From Deltaproteobacteria bacterium (GTDB lineage: Bacteria; Desulfobacterota; SM23-61): 15,264 nucleotides of DNA. The position numbers and the translations under genes are program-made. Positions 1-7,622 of this stretch are shown here, in pieces. Position 1 is the first letter of the stretch; every line of letters begins with the position of its first letter. The notes under the pieces are model-generated. The model did no database searches, was not told where the DNA came from, and saw only the letters and a program-made list of their open reading frames with translations. Where the stretch lies: positions 1-15,264 of the forward strand of contig JAPLIW010000837.1 of the NCBI GenBank assembly GCA_026388915.1, read 5' to 3'.

Positions 1-1
1 C

Positions 2-1489
2 TACGCCGTGGGGGCGGCGCCGCCTTCCTACGATGCCCACCGGGAGTCCACCTACGCGGTGATCCACCCCATTGCGCCCCACTACAGCCTGCTTCTGAAG
101 TTTGATCAGAAGAATTATCCTAAAGTTGTGGGGGATTTGGCGGAGAGCTGGACGATTTCCGCGGACAGCAAGACTTACACTTTCAAAATCCGCAAAGGGG
201 TAAAATTCCATGACGGAAGCCTCTTGACCTCGAAAGATATCAAGGCCAGCTACGATAGGATCGTCTTTCCCCCCACCGGAATCGTAAGTGCCCGCAAGGC
301 TTTCTATGATGTGGTGGAGAAGATCGAAGCGCCGGATGATCATACGGTAGTCTTCCGTCTGAAGAGGCCTTCCGCATCCTTTATGATCAGCCTGGCCTCC
401 CCCTGGAACTGGATTTACAAGGCCGACATCCTGGCCAAGGACCCCCGCTGGTATGAGAAGAACGTCATGGGCTCGGGGGCCTTCAAATTCGTGGAGTATG
501 TGACCGGCTCCCACTGGGTGGGGAAGAAACACGAAGGTTATTTTGTAAAAGGCCGCCCTTACCTGGATGGATACAGGGCGGTCTTCATCCGGGATATCGG
601 CGCCCGGGCCGCGGCCATCCGCGGCGGGCGGGTACAGGCGGAGTTTCGTTACTTTTCCCCCAGCATTCGCGATGACCTGGTCCGGGCCATGGGAGACAAG
701 GTCAAGGTTCAAGAGCTGCTCGGCGGTTCGGTGAATACGGTAATCTTCAATTGTGAAGCAAAGCCCTTCAATGACCCTCGGGTGCGGCGCGCCATGTCCT
801 TGGCCCTGGACCGCTGGGAGGGGTTCAAAGCGCTCGAACGCATTGCCGAGGTGGGAACGAGTATAACCGGCCTCCTCAGTCCTGCGGCGGAATTCGCCAT
901 GACTGAGGCTGAACTGATGCAGCTTGCCGGTTTTTCCAAGAACGGCGAAGCCTCGAAGAAAGAAGCCCGCCGGCTGCTCAAGGAGGCGGGGGTCCCCGAA
1001 GGCTTCAACATTGAACTCCTGAACCGGCAAGAGTACGAGCCCATGACCATTTGGCTCATCGACCAGTGGCGGCAGGTTGGACTCAATGTTATCCAGAAGG
1101 TCCAGGAAGTGGGGGCTTACTACAAAGCCCTCCGGTCGGGAGAATACAAAGTTGCCATCCATTACATCTCCGACTACATATCCGACCCGGACCTTCTCTT
1201 CCTCGTGTGGCTCTCCTCCGATATCAGCCCGGCCAATTTTGGCAGGTACACAGATCGGACTCTGGATGGCCTTTACCAGAAGCAGAGTGCCGCCATGGAC
1301 CCGGTGGAGCGGAAGAAGCTCTCCCGCCAGTTCCAGACCCGGGTCCTGGATGAGATGGCCTATGGGTTCCCGCCGGTGGGCTGGACCAAGCGGATTTCCA
1401 TACATTCGGCCAAGGTGAAGGGCTGGGTCGCTCTCCCCCACCACTTTCTCAACGTGGATCTGGTGGATGTGTGGCTGGAGAAGGATTGA
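2..1489 (+). CDS. Peptide-type ABC transporter substrate-binding protein (SBP_bac_5 family), 5' partial
   Basis: This is the extracytoplasmic binding component of a dipeptide/oligopeptide/nickel-type ABC importer; it would capture the ligand in the periplasm and deliver it to the permeases encoded just downstream. The reading frame is open to the left edge (Y-A-V-G-A-A precedes the first possible GTG at 8), so the signal peptide and N-terminus lie outside the window and the GTG should not be taken as the start. About 495 residues are visible, nearly a full mature SBP_bac_5 protein (usually about 500-550 with signal). Family hallmarks seen are the DLAESWTISADSKTYTFKIRKGVKFHDG stretch split by a Ser/Asp turn, NDPRVRRAMSLALDR, and the C-terminal EMAYGFPPVGW region. 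The ligand is not predictable from sequence. Position directly ahead of dppBCDF-like genes supports the assignment. Confidence 0.93.
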   Translation, partial: YAVGAAPPSYDAHRESTYAVIHPIAPHYSLLLKFDQKNYPKVVGDLAESWTISADSKTYTFKIRKGVKFHDGSLLTSKDIKASYDRIVFPPTGIVSARKAFYDVVEKIEAPDDHTVVFRLKRPSASFMISLASPWNWIYKADILAKDPRWYEKNVMGSGAFKFVEYVTGSHWVGKKHEGYFVKGRPYLDGYRAVFIRDIGARAAAIRGGRVQAEFRYFSPSIRDDLVRAMGDKVKVQELLGGSVNTVIFNCEAKPFNDPRVRRAMSLALDRWEGFKALERIAEVGTSITGLLSPAAEFAMTEAELMQLAGFSKNGEASKKEARRLLKEAGVPEGFNIELLNRQEYEPMTIWLIDQWRQVGLNVIQKVQEVGAYYKALRSGEYKVAIHYISDYISDPDLLFLVWLSSDISPANFGRYTDRTLDGLYQKQSAAMDPVERKKLSRQFQTRVLDEMAYGFPPVGWTKRISIHSAKVKGWVALPHHFLNVDLVDVWLEKD

Positions 1490-1500
1490 GAAGGGGTAAG

Positions 1501-1526
1501 ATTGCCGCGCCCCTAGGGCTCGCAAT
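1501..1526. repeat. Short palindromic repeat between binding-protein and permease genes
   Basis: ATTGC at 1501-1505 pairs with GCAAT at 1522-1526, with an inner GCCC/GGGC stem around CTA. It lies 11 bp after the binding-protein stop and about 50 bp before the permease start. It resembles the ATTGC...CGCAATGAC hairpin elements dispersed between genes in many GC-rich bacterial genomes. There is no T-tract, so it is not a classic terminator. It could protect the upstream mRNA and lower permease expression; that is inference. Confidence 0.55.
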
Positions 1527-1577
1527 GACCAGGTAAAGCATTCAATGGCTTTGGATTAGCTGCCTTTTCGAAAATCC

Positions 1578-2531
1578 ATGCGGCAATACATCATCAAACG
1601 CCTTTTGCTCATGATTCCCACCCTCCTGGGGGTAGCGGTCCTCATCTTCCTCCTGATGCGGGTCGTACCCGGCGATTTGGTGGAGCTGAAGCATGCGGGA
1701 GAAGGCAGCGCGGTCTCCGCGGAAACCCTGCAGAAAGAGAGGGAACTCCTGTGGCTGGACAAGCCGCTCTGGCACCAGTTCGGGGCCTGGGTCTGGGACA
1801 TCATCCGGGGGGACTTTGGCGTTTCCATGTGGACGGGCCGGCCGGTCCTTTATGAAATTTCCATCCGGTTCCAGTTGAGCCTTCAGCTGGCCGTCATGGC
1901 TACTTTCCTGGCGGTTCTTTTAGCAATTCCCCTGGGCACGATGGCCGCCCTCAAGCAGGACACCTGGGTGGATTACGCCATCCGGGTCTTTTCCATCGCC
2001 GGCCTGGCCACCCCTTCTTTCTGGCTGGGTATCATCGTCATCCTGGGACTCCTGATCCTCTTCGGTTGGCTCCCCCCCATGGAATTTTCCCCCTTCTGGG
2101 AAAACCCCGTTTCCAACATTGCCCAATTGATCTGGCCCACCCTGGCCATTGGGTACCGCTACTCGGCCATGATCATGCGCATGACCCGGTCTTCGGTCCT
2201 GGAGGTCTTGCGGGAGGATTACATCCGTACGGCCCGGGCCAAGGGTTTACGGGAGAGGCTGATTCTGGTCCGCCATGCCCTGAAGAACGCCATGCTCCCG
2301 GTGATCAGCGTGATCGGCCTGGAGATGGCTTTTCTCATCGGGGGCATGGTAGTTACCGAGCAGGTCTTCAATCTCAACGGCCTCGGCCGCCTGCTCGTCC
2401 AGAGTATCGAACAGCGCGATTATACCATGACTCAGAGCCTGGTCCTCCTGACAGCGGTTTTCTTCATCGTCATGAACTTTGTGACCGACCTCCTTTTCGC
2501 CTGGCTGGACCCGCGGGTCCGTTATAAATAA
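1578..2531 (+). CDS. ABC transporter permease, DppB/OppB family
   Basis: First inner-membrane permease of the importer, 317 residues, the usual length for the family. The N-terminus has the standard DppB form, RQYIIKRLLLMIPTLLGVAV, a transmembrane helix followed by the RVVPGD turn at about 28-33. A periplasmic loop and then several more hydrophobic segments follow (about 100-125, 135-163, 183-201, 240-262, 288-311). The cytoplasmic EAA coupling motif, EDYIRTARAKGL at about 213-224, contacts the ATPases. The protein ends in LDPRVRYK, typical of this family. The ATG start is chosen because it gives the family-standard N-terminus, although no good Shine-Dalgarno sequence is visible upstream. It probably pairs with the next gene product as a heterodimer. 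An 88-bp gap containing a hairpin separates it from the binding-protein gene. Confidence 0.95.
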   Translation: MRQYIIKRLLLMIPTLLGVAVLIFLLMRVVPGDLVELKHAGEGSAVSAETLQKERELLWLDKPLWHQFGAWVWDIIRGDFGVSMWTGRPVLYEISIRFQLSLQLAVMATFLAVLLAIPLGTMAALKQDTWVDYAIRVFSIAGLATPSFWLGIIVILGLLILFGWLPPMEFSPFWENPVSNIAQLIWPTLAIGYRYSAMIMRMTRSSVLEVLREDYIRTARAKGLRERLILVRHALKNAMLPVISVIGLEMAFLIGGMVVTEQVFNLNGLGRLLVQSIEQRDYTMTQSLVLLTAVFFIVMNFVTDLLFAWLDPRVRYK

Positions 2532-2551
2532 AGGAGAGGATTCCGGAAAGC

Positions 2552-3457
2552 ATGGCGGATCGAACTCAAAATGGAGAAAAGGGAAGGAAAGGGGAGGGTA
2601 TGATTTTCTCCGGCAAGATGCAGCGACTCACCCGCTTCTGCCGCCAGCGGCCCCTGGGGGCCATCGGTGGATTGATCTTCCTGATCATGGTCTTCACGGC
2701 TCTCCTGGCCGATTGGATCGCCCCCTATCCTCCCATGGTAAACGACTACAAGGCCATGCTCAGCCCTCCGAGCATGAACCACTTCATGGGCACGGATGCC
2801 CACGGGCGGGACGTGTTCTCCCGAATCATCTATGGATCCCGGACCGCTCTGCTGGTGGGTTTTTCCTCATCCTTCTGCGGGACCGTCCTGGGAGCGATCA
2901 TCGGGGTCCTGTGCGCTTATTTCGGGGGGAAAACCGATGTGATCGTTCAACGATTTATGGAGATCCTCCTTTCTTTTCCCCTCATCGTGATGGCCCTGGC
3001 CATGATGGCCGTTCTGGGAACCGGCCTCCTCAACGTCATCGTGGCCATCACCATTCCCATGATTCCGCGCAGCGCCCAGGTGATTCGATCGTCCGCCTTA
3101 TCCATCCGGAGCATGCCCTACGTGGATGCCGCGCGGGCCTGCGGGTTTGGCCATATCCGGATCATGTTCCGGCATATTCTGCCCAACGTGGCCGCTCCCT
3201 TCCTGATCCTGGTCACCGCCTACCTGGGAGGAGCGATCCTGACCGAGGCATCCCTCAGTTTCCTGGGTGTGGGGGTGGCCGAACCCATCCCGGCCTGGGG
3301 CCTTATGCTGAAAGGGGCCGCGGTGACCTTTGCCGAAAGCGCCCCCTGGATGGCCGTTTTCCCGGGGCTGGCCATCAGCGCCGCGGTGTTTGCCTTTAAC
3401 ATCTTCGGGGACTCCCTGCGCGATGAGCTGGATCCCAAGCTCCGAACTTCTTCCTGA
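2552..3457 (+). CDS. ABC transporter permease, DppC/OppC family
   Basis: Second permease subunit, 301 residues. A charged cytoplasmic N-terminus precedes the first transmembrane helix (about 36-57) and the ADWIAPYPP turn. The family signature HFMGTDAHGRDVFSR is at 77-91. Further helices follow, with the EAA coupling loop YVDAARACGFGHIRIMFRH at about 190-208, then EASLSFLGVG at 232-241 and the C-terminal GDSLRDELDPKLR. The start is uncertain: ATG 2552 follows GGAGAGG with a rather long spacing, while ATG 2600 (residue 17) follows AAGGAAAGGGGAGG and removes a lysine/glutamate-rich, poorly conserved leader. Either start keeps all domains. It lies 20 bp after dppB-like and is surely co-transcribed with it. 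Confidence 0.94.
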   Translation: MADRTQNGEKGRKGEGMIFSGKMQRLTRFCRQRPLGAIGGLIFLIMVFTALLADWIAPYPPMVNDYKAMLSPPSMNHFMGTDAHGRDVFSRIIYGSRTALLVGFSSSFCGTVLGAIIGVLCAYFGGKTDVIVQRFMEILLSFPLIVMALAMMAVLGTGLLNVIVAITIPMIPRSAQVIRSSALSIRSMPYVDAARACGFGHIRIMFRHILPNVAAPFLILVTAYLGGAILTEASLSFLGVGVAEPIPAWGLMLKGAAVTFAESAPWMAVFPGLAISAAVFAFNIFGDSLRDELDPKLRTSS

Positions 3458-3532
3458 GGGGAAAGCAATTCGGGGGGAAGAGACCCGGGTGGGGAAAGGG
3501 ATGATGAGGGTTGGGGAAATGAAGGAACGAGC

Positions 3533-4516
3533 ATGCTGCTGGAAGTGAGAAGACTCAGGACCCAGTTCTTCACCCCGGAGGGGGTGGTCCGGGCCGTGGA
3601 CGGAGTCTCTTTTGACATCCAGGAAGGGGAAACCGTTGCCCTGGTGGGGGAGAGCGGATGCGGCAAGTCGGTGAGCGCCCTCTCCATCATGGGCCTCATT
3701 CCCAATCCCCCTGGACGGATCGTGGAGGGAGAAATCCATTTTCGCGGCCGGGACCTGCGCCTGCTGGACCCGGAGGGGATGAGAAAGATCCGGGGCAAAG
3801 AAATCGCCATGATCTTCCAGGAGCCCATGACCAGCCTGAACCCGGTTCTGACCATCGGCCGCCAGCTCACTGAAGCGCTGGAGATGCACCTGCAGATGAA
3901 GCCCCAAGAGGCGGAAAACCGGGCCATGGAGTTCTTGAAATTGGTGGGCATCCCCGACCCGCAACGGAGGCTGTCCCAGTACCCCCATCAGTTCAGCGGG
4001 GGCATGCGCCAGCGGGTCATGATCGCCATGGCTTTGTGCTGCGAACCCCGGTTGATTCTGGCCGACGAACCGACCACGGCCCTGGACGTGACCATCCAGG
4101 CCCAGATCCTGGAGCTGCTGAAAGACACCTGCCGTCGTCTCCAGGTGGCCATCATCATCATCACCCACAATCTGGGGGTCGTGGCCCGCTACGCCGACCG
4201 GGTGAACGTCATGTATGCGGGCAAGATCATCGAAAGCGGCAATGCCCGGGATATCTACCAGACTCCCAGACACCCCTATACCCTGGGGTTGCTGCGTTCC
4301 GTGCCCAGGCTGGATCAGCCGCGCAAGGCCAAGCTGGACCCCATCGATGGCCAACCCCCGGACCTGGCGGATCTGCCCCCGGGCTGCAGCTTCCAGGTGC
4401 GGTGCAAATTCGCCGTGGTGAAATGCGTCCGGGAAGCTCCGTCTCTTTGCGAGGTGGGGGAGAAGCACTGGAGTTCCTGCTGGATGTGGGACCGGGTTGG
4501 AGGGGGATCTGCCTGA
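3533..4516 (+). CDS. ABC transporter ATP-binding protein, DppD/OppD family
   Basis: First ATPase subunit, 327 residues, which drives import at the cytoplasmic face by ATP hydrolysis. Visible motifs in order are Walker A GESGCGKS (39-46), the Q-loop IFQEP (94-98), the signature SGGMRQR (155-161), Walker B LILADEP (174-180), a D-loop with TTALD, and the switch histidine in ITHN (about 212). The C-terminal oligopeptide-transporter extension after NARDIYQTPRHPYT (about 237-250) carries a cysteine cluster at 285, 291, 298, 306 and 316. In this family such a C-terminal cluster can ligate an iron-sulfur cluster; whether it does here is not known. The start at ATG 3533 follows GAAGGAA at good spacing. 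It lies 75 bp after the permease and 45 bp before the partner ATPase. Confidence 0.95.
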   Translation: MLLEVRRLRTQFFTPEGVVRAVDGVSFDIQEGETVALVGESGCGKSVSALSIMGLIPNPPGRIVEGEIHFRGRDLRLLDPEGMRKIRGKEIAMIFQEPMTSLNPVLTIGRQLTEALEMHLQMKPQEAENRAMEFLKLVGIPDPQRRLSQYPHQFSGGMRQRVMIAMALCCEPRLILADEPTTALDVTIQAQILELLKDTCRRLQVAIIIITHNLGVVARYADRVNVMYAGKIIESGNARDIYQTPRHPYTLGLLRSVPRLDQPRKAKLDPIDGQPPDLADLPPGCSFQVRCKFAVVKCVREAPSLCEVGEKHWSSCWMWDRVGGGSA

Positions 4517-4561
4517 GGCAGGGGATTGGCGGGAGAAGAAACCGGCAAGAAAGATCTGCGC

Positions 4562-5575
4562 ATGAATAGTCCGATGCAGCCGACCGCTGCCAAAAATTCA
4601 GACGGGACGATCCTGGAGGTTCGCAACCTCAAGAAGCATTTTTCCCTGACTTCTTCCGGGATCCTCCAGAAGGTGGTGGGGTGGATTAAAGCCGTCGACG
4701 GCGTAAACTTCTCCATCCGAAAGGGAGAAACGCTGGGACTGGTGGGAGAATCCGGTTGCGGGAAGACCACCACGGGGCGCTGTATCCTACAGCTCGACCG
4801 GCCCACCTCGGGCGGGGTCCTCTTCGAAGGGAAGGACCTGACCCAGGTTCCCGAGCGGGAACTGCGGTCCATTCGCCCGAGGATCCAGGTCATCTTCCAG
4901 GATCCGTTCAGTTCCCTGAATCCCCGGATGACTATCGGTCAAATCGTGGGGGAGGGGCCGGGAGTATTCAAACTGGTGAAGAGCGGAAGGGAATTGAAAG
5001 AACGGGTGGCCGGATTGATCTCCATGGTGGGGTTGAATCCGAACATGGCGACCCGTTATCCCCACGAATTGAGCGGAGGCCAGCGGCAGAGAGTGGGAAT
5101 CGCCCGGGCGCTTTCCATGGAGGCCCGGTTCCTCATCTGCGATGAGCCGGTATCGGCCCTGGATGTGTCCATCCAAGCCCAGATCATCAACCTGCTTGAG
5201 GACCTGCAGGGAAAGCTCAACCTGACCTATCTTTTTATCGCCCATGACCTCTCGGTGGTGCGCCATATCAGCGACCGGGTGGCGGTCATGTATCTGGGGA
5301 AGATCGTCGAGATCACCGGGCGTCAGGAACTCTACGACAACCCGCTCCACCCCTACACCCAGGCGCTTCTCTCCGCGGTCCCCATCCCGGACCCCGTGGT
5401 GGAGGCCCGGCGGGCGCCCATTATCCTCAAGGGGGAGATCCCGAGCCCCCTGAACCCCCCTCCCGGGTGCGTGTTCCATCCCCGATGCTTCGAAGCCAAG
5501 AAAGAGTGCAGCCAAGAGGCTCCGGAACTGAGGGAGGTTCAACCCAACCACTGGGTAAGCTGCCTCCGGTTCTGA
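4562..5575 (+). CDS. ABC transporter ATP-binding protein, DppF/OppF family
   Basis: Second ATPase subunit of the importer, 337 residues from ATG 4562. Alternatives are a TTG at 4526, whose GGGG is too close to act as a ribosome site, and an ATG at 4574; none has a strong ribosome binding site. Counting from 4562, motifs are Walker A GESGCGKT (62-69), the Q-loop VIFQDPFSSLNPR (from about 110), LSGGQRQR (170-177), Walker B FLICDEP (190-196) and the switch His in FIAHD (about 228). The typical C-terminal extension NPLHPYTQALLSAVPIPDP follows, then four cysteines (303, 309, 316, 334) spaced like those of the DppD-like subunit. The QDPFSSLNPR form is diagnostic of the F-type partner. It is the last gene of the importer operon. 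Confidence 0.94.
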   Translation: MNSPMQPTAAKNSDGTILEVRNLKKHFSLTSSGILQKVVGWIKAVDGVNFSIRKGETLGLVGESGCGKTTTGRCILQLDRPTSGGVLFEGKDLTQVPERELRSIRPRIQVIFQDPFSSLNPRMTIGQIVGEGPGVFKLVKSGRELKERVAGLISMVGLNPNMATRYPHELSGGQRQRVGIARALSMEARFLICDEPVSALDVSIQAQIINLLEDLQGKLNLTYLFIAHDLSVVRHISDRVAVMYLGKIVEITGRQELYDNPLHPYTQALLSAVPIPDPVVEARRAPIILKGEIPSPLNPPPGCVFHPRCFEAKKECSQEAPELREVQPNHWVSCLRF

Positions 5576-5591
5576 AATCATCGAAACCACC

Positions 5592-5621
5592 CCCCTCAAT
5601 CCCATCCCGCCATTGGAGGGG
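5592..5621 (+). terminator. Weak terminator-like hairpin after the importer operon
   Basis: CCCCTCAAT (5592-5600) pairs with ATTGGAGGGG (5612-5621) with one bulged G, 16 bp after the last ATPase stop. The following sequence (AGACGTTTT) has only a short T-run, so intrinsic termination would be inefficient. It is the only candidate near the operon end. Confidence 0.35.
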
Positions 5622-5668
5622 AGACGTTTTGGGGTTGGAGAAATTCGCTCGTTCCTGTTTTTGTGGCT

Positions 5669-5683
5669 TAGGAAATTATAAAA
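5669..5683. repeat. 15-bp direct repeat, copy 1 (TAGGAAATTATAAAA)
   Basis: An exact copy occurs at 8018-8032. Both copies are followed within about 30 bp by CTCTGCG-type sequence, which suggests that both belong to one dispersed intergenic repeat family rather than to a regulatory site. Confidence 0.6.
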
Positions 5684-5746
5684 CTTTTTCATTGCCCTGC
5701 GGCCTCTGCGAGAGACAATTGTTTTCGTTTTTTTGTTCTTAACGCT

Positions 5747-5776
5747 TCATCCGTCTTTATCCGTGTTCATCCGCGT
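5747..5776. repeat. Three tandem 10-bp units of TTCATCCGTG type
   Basis: Units are TTCATCCGTC (5747-5756), TTTATCCGTG (5757-5766) and TTCATCCGCG (5767-5776). Related TGTGTTCATCTGT copies lie at 5821-5833 and 6077-6089. It resembles short-period non-coding repeats scattered between genes; no function is apparent. Confidence 0.6.
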
Positions 5777-5888
5777 CTTATTAAATCTTTTGTATTTGGG
5801 TCTTTTTCGAATATAAAATCTGTGTTCATCTGTACTACTTACGTTCAATTTCTGAAATTTTTATTATTCAAAAACATCCCCCCCCTAA

Positions 5889-6046
5889 CCCTCCCCCTCG
5901 AGGGACTGTGTCATAATTCGTCATGCCCGCGCAGGCGGGCATCCAGTCAGTTGGAGACAACTACAATTTCAAGGACCTGGATTCCCGCTTTCGCGGGAAT
6001 GACGGCGTTTCCCGCATTCCGACACAGTCTCCGAGGGGGGAGGGGG
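5889..6046. mobile_element. MITE/REP-like element with nested inverted repeats
   Basis: Imperfect terminal inverted repeats of about 24 bp bound the element: CCCTCCCCCTCGAGGGACTG (from 5889, ending GTGTC at 5912) against GACACAGTCTCCGAGGGGGG (from 6021, ending at 6046). Nested inside is CGTCAT (5919-5924) with ATGACG (5999-6004), and two hairpins, ATGCCCGC-GCAG-GCGGGCAT (5923-5942) and ATTCCCGC-TTTC-GCGGGAAT (5981-6000). There is no transposase gene, so movement would need an enzyme supplied in trans. The inner pair resembles the CGTCATGCCCGC...GCGGGAATGACG repeats seen in many environmental genomes. No clear target-site duplication was found. Confidence 0.65.
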
Positions 6047-6105
6047 TGATTCCCTTTGGGTGCGGCTTCGCCGCGTTGTGTTCATCTGTGGCCAATTTAT
6101 TTTTC

Positions 6106-7461
6106 TTACTCCGCCAATTTAAAGAAAAGCGCCGCCGTGGTCCGGATCCCGCCCTTGAAGCAGTCGATGGCCAGGTTTTCGTTGGGGGCGTGGTTGTTCT
6201 CGTCGGCATTTCCATAGGGGACGGAAAGAATGGGGATATTCAGGATGCTGCGGATGGCAGCTCCGGGGAAGCTCCCCCCGCCGGCGGGAATCAATACCGG
6301 ATCTTTCTGGAACCCCTGACGGATCGCCTCGGCGAACCTCGGGGCCAGGGGATGATCCACCGAGGTGCGGGAGGGGGCGTAGGTGTTGAGCATCTTTACT
6401 TCCAGGTCGTCGAAACCGTGCTTTTTCATGTGCCGGAGGTATTTCTCGAAGATGTCCTCCGGGGTTTGGTTCACCACCAGCCTCATGTCCATCTTGAGCA
6501 TCGCCTTGCAGGGAAGGACCGTCTTGCTCCCCTGCCCGCCGTAGCCGGAGGTAAACCCGGCGATGTTGAGCGTGGGGCGGAACATGAGTTTTTCCATGTA
6601 GCCGAGGTTTTCGGGCGGGGCAAACTTCTTCAGCCCGTACTTTTCCATGAATTTCTTCTCGTCGAAGGGAATCTTGGCCATCATTTCTTTCTCTTTGGGC
6701 GTCGGGGGCACGATGTTGTCGTAGAATCCTTCGATGGCCACGGTTCCGTCCGGCTTTCGCAGCGTGGAGAGGAATTCCACCAGGCGCCAGGCCGGGTTGG
6801 GAATGGGCCCGCCGAAGTTTCCCGAATGAAGGTCCATATTAGCCCCCTGGGCATTGACTTCTACGTAAAGAACTCCGCGGTTTCCGAAACTCAGTCGGGG
6901 ACGGCCCGAGGTGTCCATGGGCCCATCCGAGTTCAAGGCCATATCCGCGGCGAAGAGGGGCTTGTTCTGCCGGCAGAACTCGTTCAGGCTGGGGCTGCCC
7001 ACCTCCTCCTCGGGGTCGAGGAGGAACTTCACGTTGACCGGCAGTTTCCCCCGGATCTTCAGGACCGATTCGATGGCCTTGAAGTGGGCGAAGAACTGGC
7101 CCTTATTATCGGCCGTGCCCCGGCCGTACATCCTTCCGTTCCGGATGGTCGGCTGGAAGGGGGGAGAGTCCCAGGCATCCAGGGGTTCCGGGGGCTGGAC
7201 GTCGTAGTGCCCGTAGATGAGCAGGGTGCGCTTGGCTTCGGGATTCAGAATTTCGCCGTAGACCAGGGGAGGATTCCGTTTCCCGCCCATGGGAAGCACC
7301 CGGGGCTTGATCCCGATCTTCTCCATCATCCCGGTCAAGAGCTTGCAGCAATCCTCCACCCCCTCCCACCGGGCGCTGATGGAAGGCTGGCGGACGAGAA
7401 TGAACAATTCCTCAATGAAGCGATTAAGATTTTCGTCGATGTACTGGTAGATCTTCTCCAT
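6106..7461 (-). CDS. M20 family metallopeptidase (dipeptidase / carboxypeptidase-like)
   Basis: A 451-residue zinc peptidase of the M20/ArgE/DapE/CPG2 superfamily, likely cytoplasmic as no signal peptide is seen. It would hydrolyse dipeptides or related amide bonds. The metal and catalytic residues are visible: H85 and D87 in GHYDVQP, bridging D118 in RGTADNKG, the catalytic and metal glutamates E152/E153 in DPEEEVGS, D179 in NSDG and H424 in ENNHAPNEN. The dimerisation (lid) domain contains DLHSGNFGG (210-218), whose histidine completes the partner active site in this family. The ATG start is preceded by AAGGGGGT at good spacing. It converges on the peptide-type ABC importer, which suggests a role on imported peptides, but exact substrate specificity cannot be assigned. 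Confidence 0.92.
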   Translation of the reverse strand: MEKIYQYIDENLNRFIEELFILVRQPSISARWEGVEDCCKLLTGMMEKIGIKPRVLPMGGKRNPPLVYGEILNPEAKRTLLIYGHYDVQPPEPLDAWDSPPFQPTIRNGRMYGRGTADNKGQFFAHFKAIESVLKIRGKLPVNVKFLLDPEEEVGSPSLNEFCRQNKPLFAADMALNSDGPMDTSGRPRLSFGNRGVLYVEVNAQGANMDLHSGNFGGPIPNPAWRLVEFLSTLRKPDGTVAIEGFYDNIVPPTPKEKEMMAKIPFDEKKFMEKYGLKKFAPPENLGYMEKLMFRPTLNIAGFTSGYGGQGSKTVLPCKAMLKMDMRLVVNQTPEDIFEKYLRHMKKHGFDDLEVKMLNTYAPSRTSVDHPLAPRFAEAIRQGFQKDPVLIPAGGGSFPGAAIRSILNIPILSVPYGNADENNHAPNENLAIDCFKGGIRTTAALFFKLAE

Positions 7462-7478
7462 TTTTACCCCCTTTTCTT

Positions 7479-7509
7479 AATGCGGAATGCGGAATTCGGA
7501 ATGCGGAAT
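7479..7509. repeat. Tandem AATGCGG heptamer array
   Basis: Four heptamers (AATGCGG, AATGCGG, AATTCGG, AATGCGG) plus AAT lie just upstream of the peptidase start. Degenerate GGAATG-type runs occur at 7569-7589 and, inverted, at 8355-8390. This looks like a known style of intergenic low-complexity repeat that is easily mistranslated as 'MRNAEFGMRN'. It does not look like coding sequence. Confidence 0.65.
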
Positions 7510-7622
7510 AAACCCTCCAAAGTTGAAAGGTAAGGAATCCTTTTTTTCGTCTATGTTTTTTTAAATAAGGAATGGTGGAATGAGGAATGAAACATCCCAA
7601 TTTGGTAATGTAAGAACTCTTT

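Larger units (their letters stand above)
5576..6105. other. Repeat-rich intergenic region between convergent genes
   Basis: No credible gene is seen in this 530-bp stretch between the convergent importer and peptidase genes. It holds, in order, the weak terminator hairpin; TAGGAAATTATAAAA (5669-5683), which recurs at 8018-8032; a degenerate CTCTGCG element (5698-5714); three 10-bp units of the TTCATCCGTG type (5747-5776); TGTGTTCATCTGT at 5821-5833 and again at 6077-6089; a MITE-like element between these two copies; and a small GCGGC-TTC-GCCGC hairpin (6062-6074). Confidence 0.8.

Noticed and set aside
3098..4468. 456-codon open frame on the - strand opposite the importer ATPase and permease
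   Set aside because: It crosses two genes with clear motifs; the His/Gly/Pro-rich translation is typical of an antisense shadow.
4787..5692. 301-codon open frame on the - strand opposite the second ATPase
   Set aside because: It is an antisense shadow of the DppF-like gene, with no domain or ribosome site.
5923..7533. 536-codon open frame on the + strand opposite the peptidase
   Set aside because: It runs through the MITE and heptamer repeats and is the mirror of the M20 gene in a GC-rich codon context; it shows no recognisable domain.
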